This document shows positions 57,464-64,000 of a stretch of 64,000 nucleotides of DNA, in pieces. The stretch comes from Micromonospora rubida (lineage in GTDB: Bacteria; Actinomycetota; Actinomycetes; Mycobacteriales; Micromonosporaceae), in assembly GCF_009908295.1 (NCBI RefSeq), contig NZ_JAAALO010000006.1, positions 310,001 to 374,000 of the forward strand, read 5' to 3'. The position numbers and the translations under genes were made by a program. Positions within the stretch are counted from its first letter, which is position 1, and each line of letters starts with the position of its first letter. Below the pieces are notes generated by a model that had not been told where the DNA came from, searched no databases, and saw only the letters and a program-made list of their open reading frames with translations.

Positions 57464-58363
57464 ATGCGCATCCTCATGGCCGGCGCGTCCGGCTTCCTCG
57501 GTACCCGGTTGGTCGATCGCCTGAAAGCCGACGGGCACCAGATCACCCGCCTGGTCCGGCGGCCGGCGCGCACCCCCGACGAGCGACGGTGGAATCCGTC
57601 CGGCGCGCAGCTCGACCCGGCGGTGGTCGCCGACGCCGACGCCGTGGTCAACCTGGCCGGCGCCGGCGTCGGCGACAAGCGGTGGAACGACGCGTACCGG
57701 CGGCTGATCCGGTCCAGCCGGGTCGACACCACGACCACACTGGCCATCACGATCGCCGGCATGCCGACCGCCGACCGGCCGGCGGTGCTGCTGAACGCCT
57801 CGGCCGTCGGCTGGTACGGCAACACGGGCGACCGGGTGGTCGAGGAGGACGCCCCGGCGGGCGAGGGCTACCTGGCCGACGTCTGCCGGGTCTGGGAGGC
57901 CGCGACCCGGCCGGCCGAGGACGCGGGAGTGCGGGTGATTCGGCTGCGCACCGGGCTGCCGCTGCACCGCGACGGCGGGCTGCTCAAGCCGCAGCTGCTG
58001 CCGTTCAAGCTGGGCGTCGCGGGGCGGCTGGGCAGCGGCCGGCAGTGGCTGCCGTGGATCTCGATGGCCGACTGGCTGGACGCCGTGCGGTTCCTGCTGG
58101 ACCGCGACGACGTGGCCGGCCCGGTCAACGGGGTCGGCCCGGCCCCGGTCACCAACGCCGAGTTCACCAAGGAGCTGGCCCGCCAGCTGCACCGCCCCGC
58201 GATCGTGCCGATCCCGGCGCTGGCGTTGAAGGTGGTGCTCGGCGGTTTCGCCCACGAGGCGCTGACCAGCACCCGCGTCCTGCCGGGCGTGCTCACCGGA
58301 TCCGGCTTCACCTACCGCCAACCCGACCTGCCCACCGCCCTGCACGCCGCCCTCACCGACTAG
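57464..58363 (+). CDS. TIGR01777-family (YfcH-like) sugar-epimerase-fold protein
   Basis: 299 residues. RILMAGASGFLGTRLVDRLK is the NAD(P)-binding head; VVNLAGAGVGDKRW, LNASAVGWYGNTGDRVVEED and WLPWISMADWLDAVRFLL are blocks of the TIGR01777 SDR family. A C-terminal DUF1731-like part has VLPGVLTGSGFTYRQPDLPT. A GGGGG precedes the ATG closely. Position after the E2 gene matches mycobacterial Rv2216. Biochemical role unknown. Confidence 0.92.
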   Translation: MRILMAGASGFLGTRLVDRLKADGHQITRLVRRPARTPDERRWNPSGAQLDPAVVADADAVVNLAGAGVGDKRWNDAYRRLIRSSRVDTTTTLAITIAGMPTADRPAVLLNASAVGWYGNTGDRVVEEDAPAGEGYLADVCRVWEAATRPAEDAGVRVIRLRTGLPLHRDGGLLKPQLLPFKLGVAGRLGSGRQWLPWISMADWLDAVRFLLDRDDVAGPVNGVGPAPVTNAEFTKELARQLHRPAIVPIPALALKVVLGGFAHEALTSTRVLPGVLTGSGFTYRQPDLPTALHAALTD

Positions 58364-58480
58364 CCACACCACGCGCGGCTGTACGCGTACGCGGTCAGCC
58401 GGGCGGGCCGGCGATTCGCCGACAACGTGGTCAGCGCGAGGTACCCCTATGGGGCGGGTATGCGGGCCGCCGGGCGGATC

Positions 58481-61400
58481 CTACTCGAAATCGTCGTCGA
58501 CGGCGGCAGAGAACTCAGCAGCGAACATCTCTGTGCCCAGCGTCGCGAGGACCTCGACCGTGATGCGGTCGACGTCGCCGCGCTCGGCTTCCGGAAGCGG
58601 CGCGCCGGAGGATTCGCGGGCCCGGACGGCGGCGCCCAGGAGGCGGGCGGCCCGCACGGGTTGGCCTGCGAGGGCGTATGCCCCGGCGAGGCCCTCGCGG
58701 GCGAGCGCGAGGGCCCGGGGGTCGCCGCTGTCCCGGGCGACGGCGAGGCCTTGGCGGTGCAGGGTGAGGGCCTCGGGTGCGTCGCCGCGTTGTTCGGCGA
58801 GGAATCCGAGTTCGGCAAGAAGGAGTGCCGGGCCCGGGCCGAATTCGACCTGGCGGTGCCACGCGAGAGTCTTGCGCAGGTATTCCTCAGCGAGGTCAAG
58901 GTCGCCCTCGCGCCGGGCCCCGAGAGCAAGACCGATCTCGGCGTGGATCTCGCCCGCCGTGTACCCGTGCTCGGCAGCCAGGGCCATCGCCCTAGCGTGG
59001 AGATCGGCGGCCTGCCGGAAGTCACCGGTGAGAAGAGCGATTCTGCCGAGCCCGGTGATCCGGTCGGCGGCCTCCGTCCAAAAGCCCAGTTCTTCGGCCA
59101 GGTGCAGGCCGGCCTGGTGCAGGTGTGCCGCGAGTGTGTAGTCGCCGGTGATCGTGGCCAGTGCCGCCAGCGGATAGGTGGTCCGCAGTTGTCCCCAGCG
59201 GTCGCCGAGTTTCTCGAAGTGCGCGTGGGCCTCCTTGGCGTCGCGACTCAGCGCAATGAGATCTCCCCGCAGCAGAGCCTGCGTGGCCCGGGTGCTGAGT
59301 GCTGCGGCGATGCCCCAACGGTCACCGGTCACACGGAAGTCGGTCAGGGCGCGGTTCACCAGTCTCTCGCTGCGGGCCAGGTCCTCGCCCGCGCCGAGCG
59401 AGGCGTGGCCGAGGAACCAGTTGGCGCGTGCGCAATCCGCCCGGCCGTCCACCTCCGCCTCGTTCGGGCGAGCCGGGCCATTCCATTTTTCCCCGGCCAA
59501 CAGGGTGAATCCGGCGTACCAGAGCACGGCCTGGGGCCGGAGAACGTTGGGGGTGCTGCCGCCGACCCGCACGGCTTCGCCCAGCGATCGTCGGGCCTCG
59601 CTCAGCCGACCGCGAAGAAACCAGTACCAGGTCGAGGCCAGCGCCGTCCGCAGGGCCCCGGTGGCATCGTTCCGGCGCACGGCGCACTCCAGGGCGATGC
59701 GCAGGTTGGCGCTCTCGTGGTCCAGGAGGTCCAGCCCGCGCTGCTGCTCGGGGCCGTAGAGCTGGGCCGTCACCTGTTCGGCGAGTTCGGTGTAGTAGGC
59801 GTGGTGGCGCAGGTGGAGCGCCTCGGACTCGTCCGCCTCCCCCAGGCGTTCCAGCGCGTACGCCGCCACCGACTCCGGCAGCCGGTAACGAGGGCCGTCG
59901 GCCACGGTGACCAGCGAGCGGTCCACCAGCCGGATCAGTGGGTCGAGAACCTCGTTGTCGCCGCCGCACACGGCCTCGGCCGCGCTCAGAGTGCAGCCGT
60001 CGGCGAAGACCGCTAGGCGGCGCAGGAGCCCACGCTCGTCGTCAGCGAGAAGTTCCCAACTCCAGTCGATCACCGCCCGCAGCGTTCGCTGGCGCGGTGG
60101 AACGCCGCGTCTGCCGCCGGCAAGCAGCCGGAACCGGTCATCCAGCCGGCTGGACACCTCGTGCACGCCCAGCGCGCGGACCCGGGTGGCGGCCAGTTCC
60201 AGTGCGAGAGGTATCCGGTCGAGGCGGCGGCAGATGGTGGCGACGGCGTCCGTGTTGTCCGCGGTAACGGCGAACCCGGGCGCGGCGGCGGCGGCGCGCA
60301 CCGCGAACAGCCGCTCGGCGTCGGCCTGCGGCAACGGCGGCACGGCCCACACCGCCTCACCGGCCAGCCCGAGAGGTTCCCTGCTGGTGGCCAGGACGCG
60401 CAAGCCCGGTGAGGCGGACAAGATCCGGCGTACGACATCGGCCGCCGCGTCGATGACGTGCTCGCAGTTGTCGAGGAGCAGCAGGAGCCGCCTCGAACGC
60501 AGCGCGTCCTCCAGCCCTCCTGGCCCCACTTCACGGATGCCCAGCGCTGCACTCAATTGCTCGGCCACCTCAGTGGATCCGGCGAGGCTGACGGTCCGGA
60601 CGCTGTGCGGATACACGTCGGCCGCCCGGGCAGCGGCCTCCTCGGCCAGCCGGGTCTTGCCGACCCCGCCGGGGCCGGTCAGGGTCACCAGCCGGTGGGA
60701 GATGAGCAGTTCACCTACCGCGGACACGGCGTCGTCCCTGCCGATCAGGGCGGTGAGTGGAGCCACTGGCTCACCGCCGCGCTCCCGGAAGGTGGGGGCC
60801 GCCTCCAGCGCGGCGTCGTGCCCAAGGATGGCCTGGTGCAGGGCGGTCAGTTCCGGCCCGGGATCCACGCCCAGTTCGTCGGCCAACTGGTGCCGTAGCT
60901 GGGAATAGGCGGCCAGGGCCTCGGACTGCCGCCCGGCCTGGTAGAGCGCCCGGATCTGCGCGGCGCGCAGCCGTTCCCGCAGTGGGTGGCGGGCAACCTG
61001 CTCACTCAACCCATCGGTCAGCGTGCGGTGCTCGCCAAGCTCCAGACGAGTTTCGGCGAGTGCCTCAACGGCGGTCAGCCGCTGTTCCTCCAGCCGCCCG
61101 GCCACGGTCCGCACGAATCTGTGGTCACCGAGGTCAGCGAAGGCGTCCCCTCTCCACAGAGCCAGAGCTTCCGTCAACAGGCCCGCCCTGGCGTGCAGGT
61201 CCTCGGTGCGGTAGGCGGCGTTGGTCATCTCGGTGAACCGGTGGGAGTCGACGTTCTTGGGGTCAATCCGCAGCAGATATCCCGGCGGCCTTGACTCCAC
61301 CAGCGCCCCGGCCCCGGGCTCGGCCCCCGCCAGGGAACGACGCAGTCGCGACACCTTCGTCTGCAGGGCACCGGCAGGGTTCCCGGGTAACCGGTCCGCC

Positions 61401-61552
61401 CACAGCTCGTCCACCAATCGGTCCACCGAAACCGCACGACCCGCGTGGATCAGCAGCAGAGCCAGCAGCGCGCGGACCTTCGCCTCGGGGACGTCGACCG
61501 CGGTCCCGGTGGCCGTCCGGACGGCGAGCGGGCCCAGCACGCGGAAGTACAT
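58481..61552 (-). CDS. AfsR-type BTAD / NB-ARC / TPR transcriptional regulator
   Basis: 1023 residues from ATG 61552. An OmpR-like winged helix (1-95, FRVLGPLAVRTATGTAVDVP) and a BTAD domain (to about 250; LRAAQIRALYQAGRQSEALA) are those of SARP regulators. An NB-ARC ATPase follows: Walker A TLTGPGGVGKTRL near 290, Walker B RLLLLLDNCEH, and LATSREPLG. The C-terminal ~380 residues are TPR-like. TACTGT (plus strand 61559-61564) lies 6 nt upstream of the ATG. It probably controls the divergent imine reductase-like gene. Confidence 0.93.
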   Translation of the reverse strand: MYFRVLGPLAVRTATGTAVDVPEAKVRALLALLLIHAGRAVSVDRLVDELWADRLPGNPAGALQTKVSRLRRSLAGAEPGAGALVESRPPGYLLRIDPKNVDSHRFTEMTNAAYRTEDLHARAGLLTEALALWRGDAFADLGDHRFVRTVAGRLEEQRLTAVEALAETRLELGEHRTLTDGLSEQVARHPLRERLRAAQIRALYQAGRQSEALAAYSQLRHQLADELGVDPGPELTALHQAILGHDAALEAAPTFRERGGEPVAPLTALIGRDDAVSAVGELLISHRLVTLTGPGGVGKTRLAEEAAARAADVYPHSVRTVSLAGSTEVAEQLSAALGIREVGPGGLEDALRSRRLLLLLDNCEHVIDAAADVVRRILSASPGLRVLATSREPLGLAGEAVWAVPPLPQADAERLFAVRAAAAAPGFAVTADNTDAVATICRRLDRIPLALELAATRVRALGVHEVSSRLDDRFRLLAGGRRGVPPRQRTLRAVIDWSWELLADDERGLLRRLAVFADGCTLSAAEAVCGGDNEVLDPLIRLVDRSLVTVADGPRYRLPESVAAYALERLGEADESEALHLRHHAYYTELAEQVTAQLYGPEQQRGLDLLDHESANLRIALECAVRRNDATGALRTALASTWYWFLRGRLSEARRSLGEAVRVGGSTPNVLRPQAVLWYAGFTLLAGEKWNGPARPNEAEVDGRADCARANWFLGHASLGAGEDLARSERLVNRALTDFRVTGDRWGIAAALSTRATQALLRGDLIALSRDAKEAHAHFEKLGDRWGQLRTTYPLAALATITGDYTLAAHLHQAGLHLAEELGFWTEAADRITGLGRIALLTGDFRQAADLHARAMALAAEHGYTAGEIHAEIGLALGARREGDLDLAEEYLRKTLAWHRQVEFGPGPALLLAELGFLAEQRGDAPEALTLHRQGLAVARDSGDPRALALAREGLAGAYALAGQPVRAARLLGAAVRARESSGAPLPEAERGDVDRITVEVLATLGTEMFAAEFSAAVDDDFE

Positions 61553-61695
61553 GGCGGCACAGTATCCGGCCACCGACGGCGGCCGCCTGAAGACCGACAG
61601 CGGCTCGACAGAGTTCCGCCAGCGCCGGTCGGCACTGTGAACACACCGAACGAAGCGTCCGGCGACGCCGGCCGAAGGAACAAAGGAGGCATCAG

Positions 61696-62616
61696 ATGTC
61701 GAAGAACGACAACCACGAGCGATCCGCGGTGTCAGTGATCGGCCTGGGGCAGATGGGGACCCGGCTCGCCCAGGCATTTCTGGCTGCCGGACACACGACG
61801 ACCGTATGGAACCGTACGGCAGCAAAGGCCGACGCCCTCGTCGTACAGGGTGCCGTCCGGGCGGCGACCGTGGAGGCGGCGGTCGCCGCGAGTCCCCTCG
61901 TCGTGGTCTGCCTACCGGACTACCCGACCGTGCGGGATCTGCTCGGGCCGGTGGCAGAGAGTCTGCGGGGTCGGGCCCTGGTGAACCTGACCTTCGGCAC
62001 CCCGGAGGACGCCGCGACGATGGCAGGGTGGGTGGCCGGGCACGGCGCCGACTACCTCGACGGTGCCATGATGGCCCTCCCCGAAACCGTCGCCACCCCG
62101 GAGGGCTTTTTTCTCTACAGCGGATCCCAGCATGCCTTCACCACCCACCGGCGCGATTTGGAGGTAATGGCACCGGCGCACTACTTCGGCACGAAGGCGG
62201 GCTCTGCGGAGATTCATGACCTGGCCCTGCTGGGCACCGGGTACGCGGCCCTCACCGGATTCCTGCACGCCGCGGCGCTACTCGACGTTGTGGGCACCAC
62301 CCCGGAGGTGTTCGCCCCGCTGGCGGCACAATGGCTGCGCGGCATGGCCGAGTTCCTGCCCGAGCTGGCGCGCGAAGCCGGATCATCGGAGTACACGAAT
62401 GCAGTCTCCACGGTCGACATGAACCGGGCCGGAGTCGACAGTCTCATCCAACTCAGCAAGGCCAACGGTATTGCCGCCGCCGTCCATGAGCCGCTGAAAG
62501 CCCTGCTCGACAGGCGGTCGGCCGACGGTCACGGCCAGGACAGCTTTTCCAGCGTGTACGAGCTGTTGAGATCACGAGCCCTGGGGGGCGATGAGCGCGG
62601 AACGCGGATCGGCTGA
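61696..62616 (+). CDS. NAD(P)-binding oxidoreductase of the imine reductase / beta-hydroxyacid dehydrogenase group
   Basis: 306 residues from ATG 61696, with AAAGGAGG about 8 nt upstream. Rossmann signature VIGLGQMGTRLAQAFLAAGH, then TTVWNRTAAKADAL, whose Arg suits NADPH. GSAEIHDLALLGTGYAALTG has the Asp used as proton donor by Asp-type imine reductases in place of the dehydrogenase Lys. Third codon positions are less GC-rich than in neighbouring genes, hinting at transfer. Likely target of the BTAD regulator. Confidence 0.85.
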   Translation: MSKNDNHERSAVSVIGLGQMGTRLAQAFLAAGHTTTVWNRTAAKADALVVQGAVRAATVEAAVAASPLVVVCLPDYPTVRDLLGPVAESLRGRALVNLTFGTPEDAATMAGWVAGHGADYLDGAMMALPETVATPEGFFLYSGSQHAFTTHRRDLEVMAPAHYFGTKAGSAEIHDLALLGTGYAALTGFLHAAALLDVVGTTPEVFAPLAAQWLRGMAEFLPELAREAGSSEYTNAVSTVDMNRAGVDSLIQLSKANGIAAAVHEPLKALLDRRSADGHGQDSFSSVYELLRSRALGGDERGTRIG

Positions 62617-62649
62617 CACACGGCCTTTCCGGCCCAGCGGCAGGGGACA

Positions 62650-62872
62650 AGGCAGACTTGGCCCCTGCCCGAGCTGGGCGCGATACCGAGCCGTCTCCTC
62701 AATCTCGGGGAACCGGGACGAATACGAGTTCGAGGTGCACGAGCCGCCGGAACTCGTCGCGTACCTGCGCGAGATCGCGGACGGGCCGACCGGGCGGCGG
62801 CCGGTACGCGTACCCGGTGAGGTTGCCGGGGTTCGAGTGCGTCCTGACCGGCGTGCCCGCTGCGGTTGGTAA
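62650..62872 (+). pseudogene. Possible gene remnant
   Basis: A short segment (GNRDEYEFEVHEPPELVAYL then REIADG) reads like the C-terminal end of a larger protein, perhaps a WYL-type regulator. It has no start or domain of its own. The containing frame runs 62591-62872 and overlaps the oxidoreductase end. Nothing else is seen in this 265-nt gap. Confidence 0.3.
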
Positions 62873-62881
62873 CGTCCCTGG

Positions 62882-64000
62882 GTGTCGACCTCCCCGTCCC
62901 TGGCGCCGTCGCCGGTCCCGCCGCCCCGTGTCGTCCGCCACCGGCGGGCCGACCTGACTGTGGCGCTCATCGCGCTGGCGCTCGCCGTCTGGGTGACCAG
63001 CGGGCTGTGGCGGGACCCGAACGCCCGCGCCATCACGGTCAACTCCAGCGACCAGGCGCTCTTCGAGTGGCTGCTGGCCTTCGGCGGGCACGCGCTCACC
63101 CACGGCGAGAACCCGCTCTTCACGTCCCTGATCAACGTCCCCGACGGGGTGAACCTCGCGGTCAACACCTCGATCACCGTGTACGCGGCGGTCTTCGCCC
63201 CGCTGACGTACCTGGTCGGGCCGCCGGCCACGTTCCTGGTGATCCTCACCCTCAACCTGGCCGCCACGGCGGTGGCCTGGTACCTGCTGCTGTCCCGGCA
63301 GTTCGTCCACAGCCGGCTCGCGGCGGCGGTCGGCGCGCTGTTCGTCGCGTACTCCCCCGGCATGGTGTCGCACGCCAACGCCCACCTGAACTGGACGGCC
63401 GGCTGGCTGGTGCCGCTGCTGGTCTGGCGGCTGTTCGCGCTGCGCCGCCCCGCGCACTGGCTGCGCGACGGAATCGTGCTCGGCGTCACCGTCGCGGTGG
63501 CCTTCTCCATCGCCGCCGAGGGGCTGTTCTTCACCGCCCTGGCGCTCGGCGTCTTCCTGCCCGTCTGGGCGCTACACCCGAGCCGGCGGGCCGCCGCCCG
63601 GGCCGCGCTGCCCACCTTCCTGCGCGGGCTGGGCGTCACCGCGCTGACCGCCGGGGTGCTGCTGGCGTACCCGCTGTGGCTGCACTTCGCAGGGCCGCAA
63701 CGGTTCCACGGCACCGGCTTCGACCCGATCATCCACTCCGAGGACGTCGCCGCGTTCGGTGCGTACCCGCGCCGGTCGCTGGCCGGCGAGGCCGGGTGGG
63801 GCACCTCGCTCGCGCCCAACCCGACCGAGGAGAACTCGTTCTTCGGGGTGCCGCTGCTGCTGCTCGCCGCCGTCTGCCTCGGCTACCTGTGGCGGCGGGA
63901 CCGGGCCCGCCGGGCCACCGTGTGGGCGCTGGGCGTCACCGGCGTGGTCTTCGCGGTGCTGTCCTGGGGCCCCCGGGCCACGTGGAACGGCGAGCGCACC
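62882..64000 (+). CDS. Polytopic membrane protein, glycosyltransferase-like, truncated by window edge
   Basis: 373 residues are open from GTG 62882 to the window end. About nine hydrophobic helices are visible, starting with LTVALIALALAVWVTSGLW. External loops (SDQALFEWLLAFGGHALTHG; GVNLAVNTSITVYAAVFAPL; AYSPGMVSHANAHLNW) resemble GT-C-fold membrane glycosyltransferases or YfhO-like proteins of actinobacteria. TAACGT (62870-62875) ends 6 nt before the GTG. Function is uncertain. Confidence 0.8.
   Translation, partial: MSTSPSLAPSPVPPPRVVRHRRADLTVALIALALAVWVTSGLWRDPNARAITVNSSDQALFEWLLAFGGHALTHGENPLFTSLINVPDGVNLAVNTSITVYAAVFAPLTYLVGPPATFLVILTLNLAATAVAWYLLLSRQFVHSRLAAAVGALFVAYSPGMVSHANAHLNWTAGWLVPLLVWRLFALRRPAHWLRDGIVLGVTVAVAFSIAAEGLFFTALALGVFLPVWALHPSRRAAARAALPTFLRGLGVTALTAGVLLAYPLWLHFAGPQRFHGTGFDPIIHSEDVAAFGAYPRRSLAGEAGWGTSLAPNPTEENSFFGVPLLLLAAVCLGYLWRRDRARRATVWALGVTGVVFAVLSWGPRATWNGERT

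Noticed and set aside
58427..60016. 529-residue plus-strand frame opposite the BTAD regulator
   Set aside because: Antisense shadow. The minus strand encodes clear BTAD, NB-ARC and TPR domains.
1..64000. tRNA, rRNA, insertion sequence or prophage genes
   Set aside because: None was recognised by eye on either strand: no cloverleaf with a GTTCGAATC-type arm, no transposase, integrase or phage structural gene. A covariance search was not possible here.

Overview
The window is very GC-rich, uses GTG starts often, and encodes the fused bc1-aa3 respiratory apparatus, CobU-CobT, a BTAD/NB-ARC regulator and F420-type oxidoreductases. This points to a filamentous actinobacterium, most likely Micromonosporaceae (Micromonospora or Salinispora type). 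That placement is an inference from gene content and order; no rRNA gene is present. Much of the gene order resembles the mycobacterial Rv2191-Rv2216 segment: DEDD/GIY-YIG nuclease, trpD, ctaE-qcrCAB, ctaF-ctaC, adoK, erpA, glycerate kinase, cobU/T-cobS, gcvT, pepA, dlaT and a TIGR01777 epimerase.

Region 1 (1-6.6 kb) holds the N-terminal part of an NYN-domain protein, a DEDDh exonuclease/GIY-YIG fusion, a short RelA/SpoT homologue with an intact HD hydrolase and a doubtful synthetase, a Nudix hydrolase coupled to a sugar nucleotidyltransferase, and a stand-alone Lrp ligand-binding domain. Region 2 (6.6-18.3 kb) is the respiratory core: qcrC-qcrA-qcrB, ctaE, ctaC-ctaF and ctaG, with trpD, a receiver-like protein, a small zinc-ribbon protein and a cysteine desulfurase-TusA pair between them. 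qcrB is frameshifted by a perfect 19-bp tandem duplication. Region 3 (18.3-20.7 kb) is an untidy patch of palindromic repeats, a small hypothetical gene and a chimeric HTH gene. Region 4 (20.7-30 kb) has adoK, erpA, glycerate kinase, nadA, a MurA-type enzyme, a DUF3043 membrane protein and a three-gene ABC-2 exporter.

Region 5 (30-44.3 kb) has an 1798-residue disordered protein ending in TPR-like and WG repeats, an aldo/keto reductase, a site-2 protease, a transmembrane Ser/Thr kinase, and the cobalamin nucleotide-loop genes cobU-cobT (fused) and cobS. Region 6 (44.3-53.3 kb) has gcvT, leucyl aminopeptidase, lpdA and the two-lipoyl E2 component, then LtrA and a hemerythrin. Region 7 (53.5-64 kb) is accessory: an LLM oxidoreductase, a scar joining an antitoxin start to a CPBP protease end, a small GntR regulator opposite two tiny genes, a MerR/aldo-keto reductase pair, a conserved epimerase, a large BTAD regulator opposite an imine reductase-like gene, and a truncated membrane protein at the edge.

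Two features cut across the window. First, there are families of intergenic palindromes: three share a 17-nt loop ending CCGGCGTGTCG while their stems vary but stay complementary, and two others share a CACGGAA-N2-AGTGGCC arm. Second, at least four genes have short degenerate tandem repeats whose first unit contains the gene's own stop codon. About a dozen genes start 6-8 nt after a TANNNT hexamer, which suggests widespread leaderless transcription.
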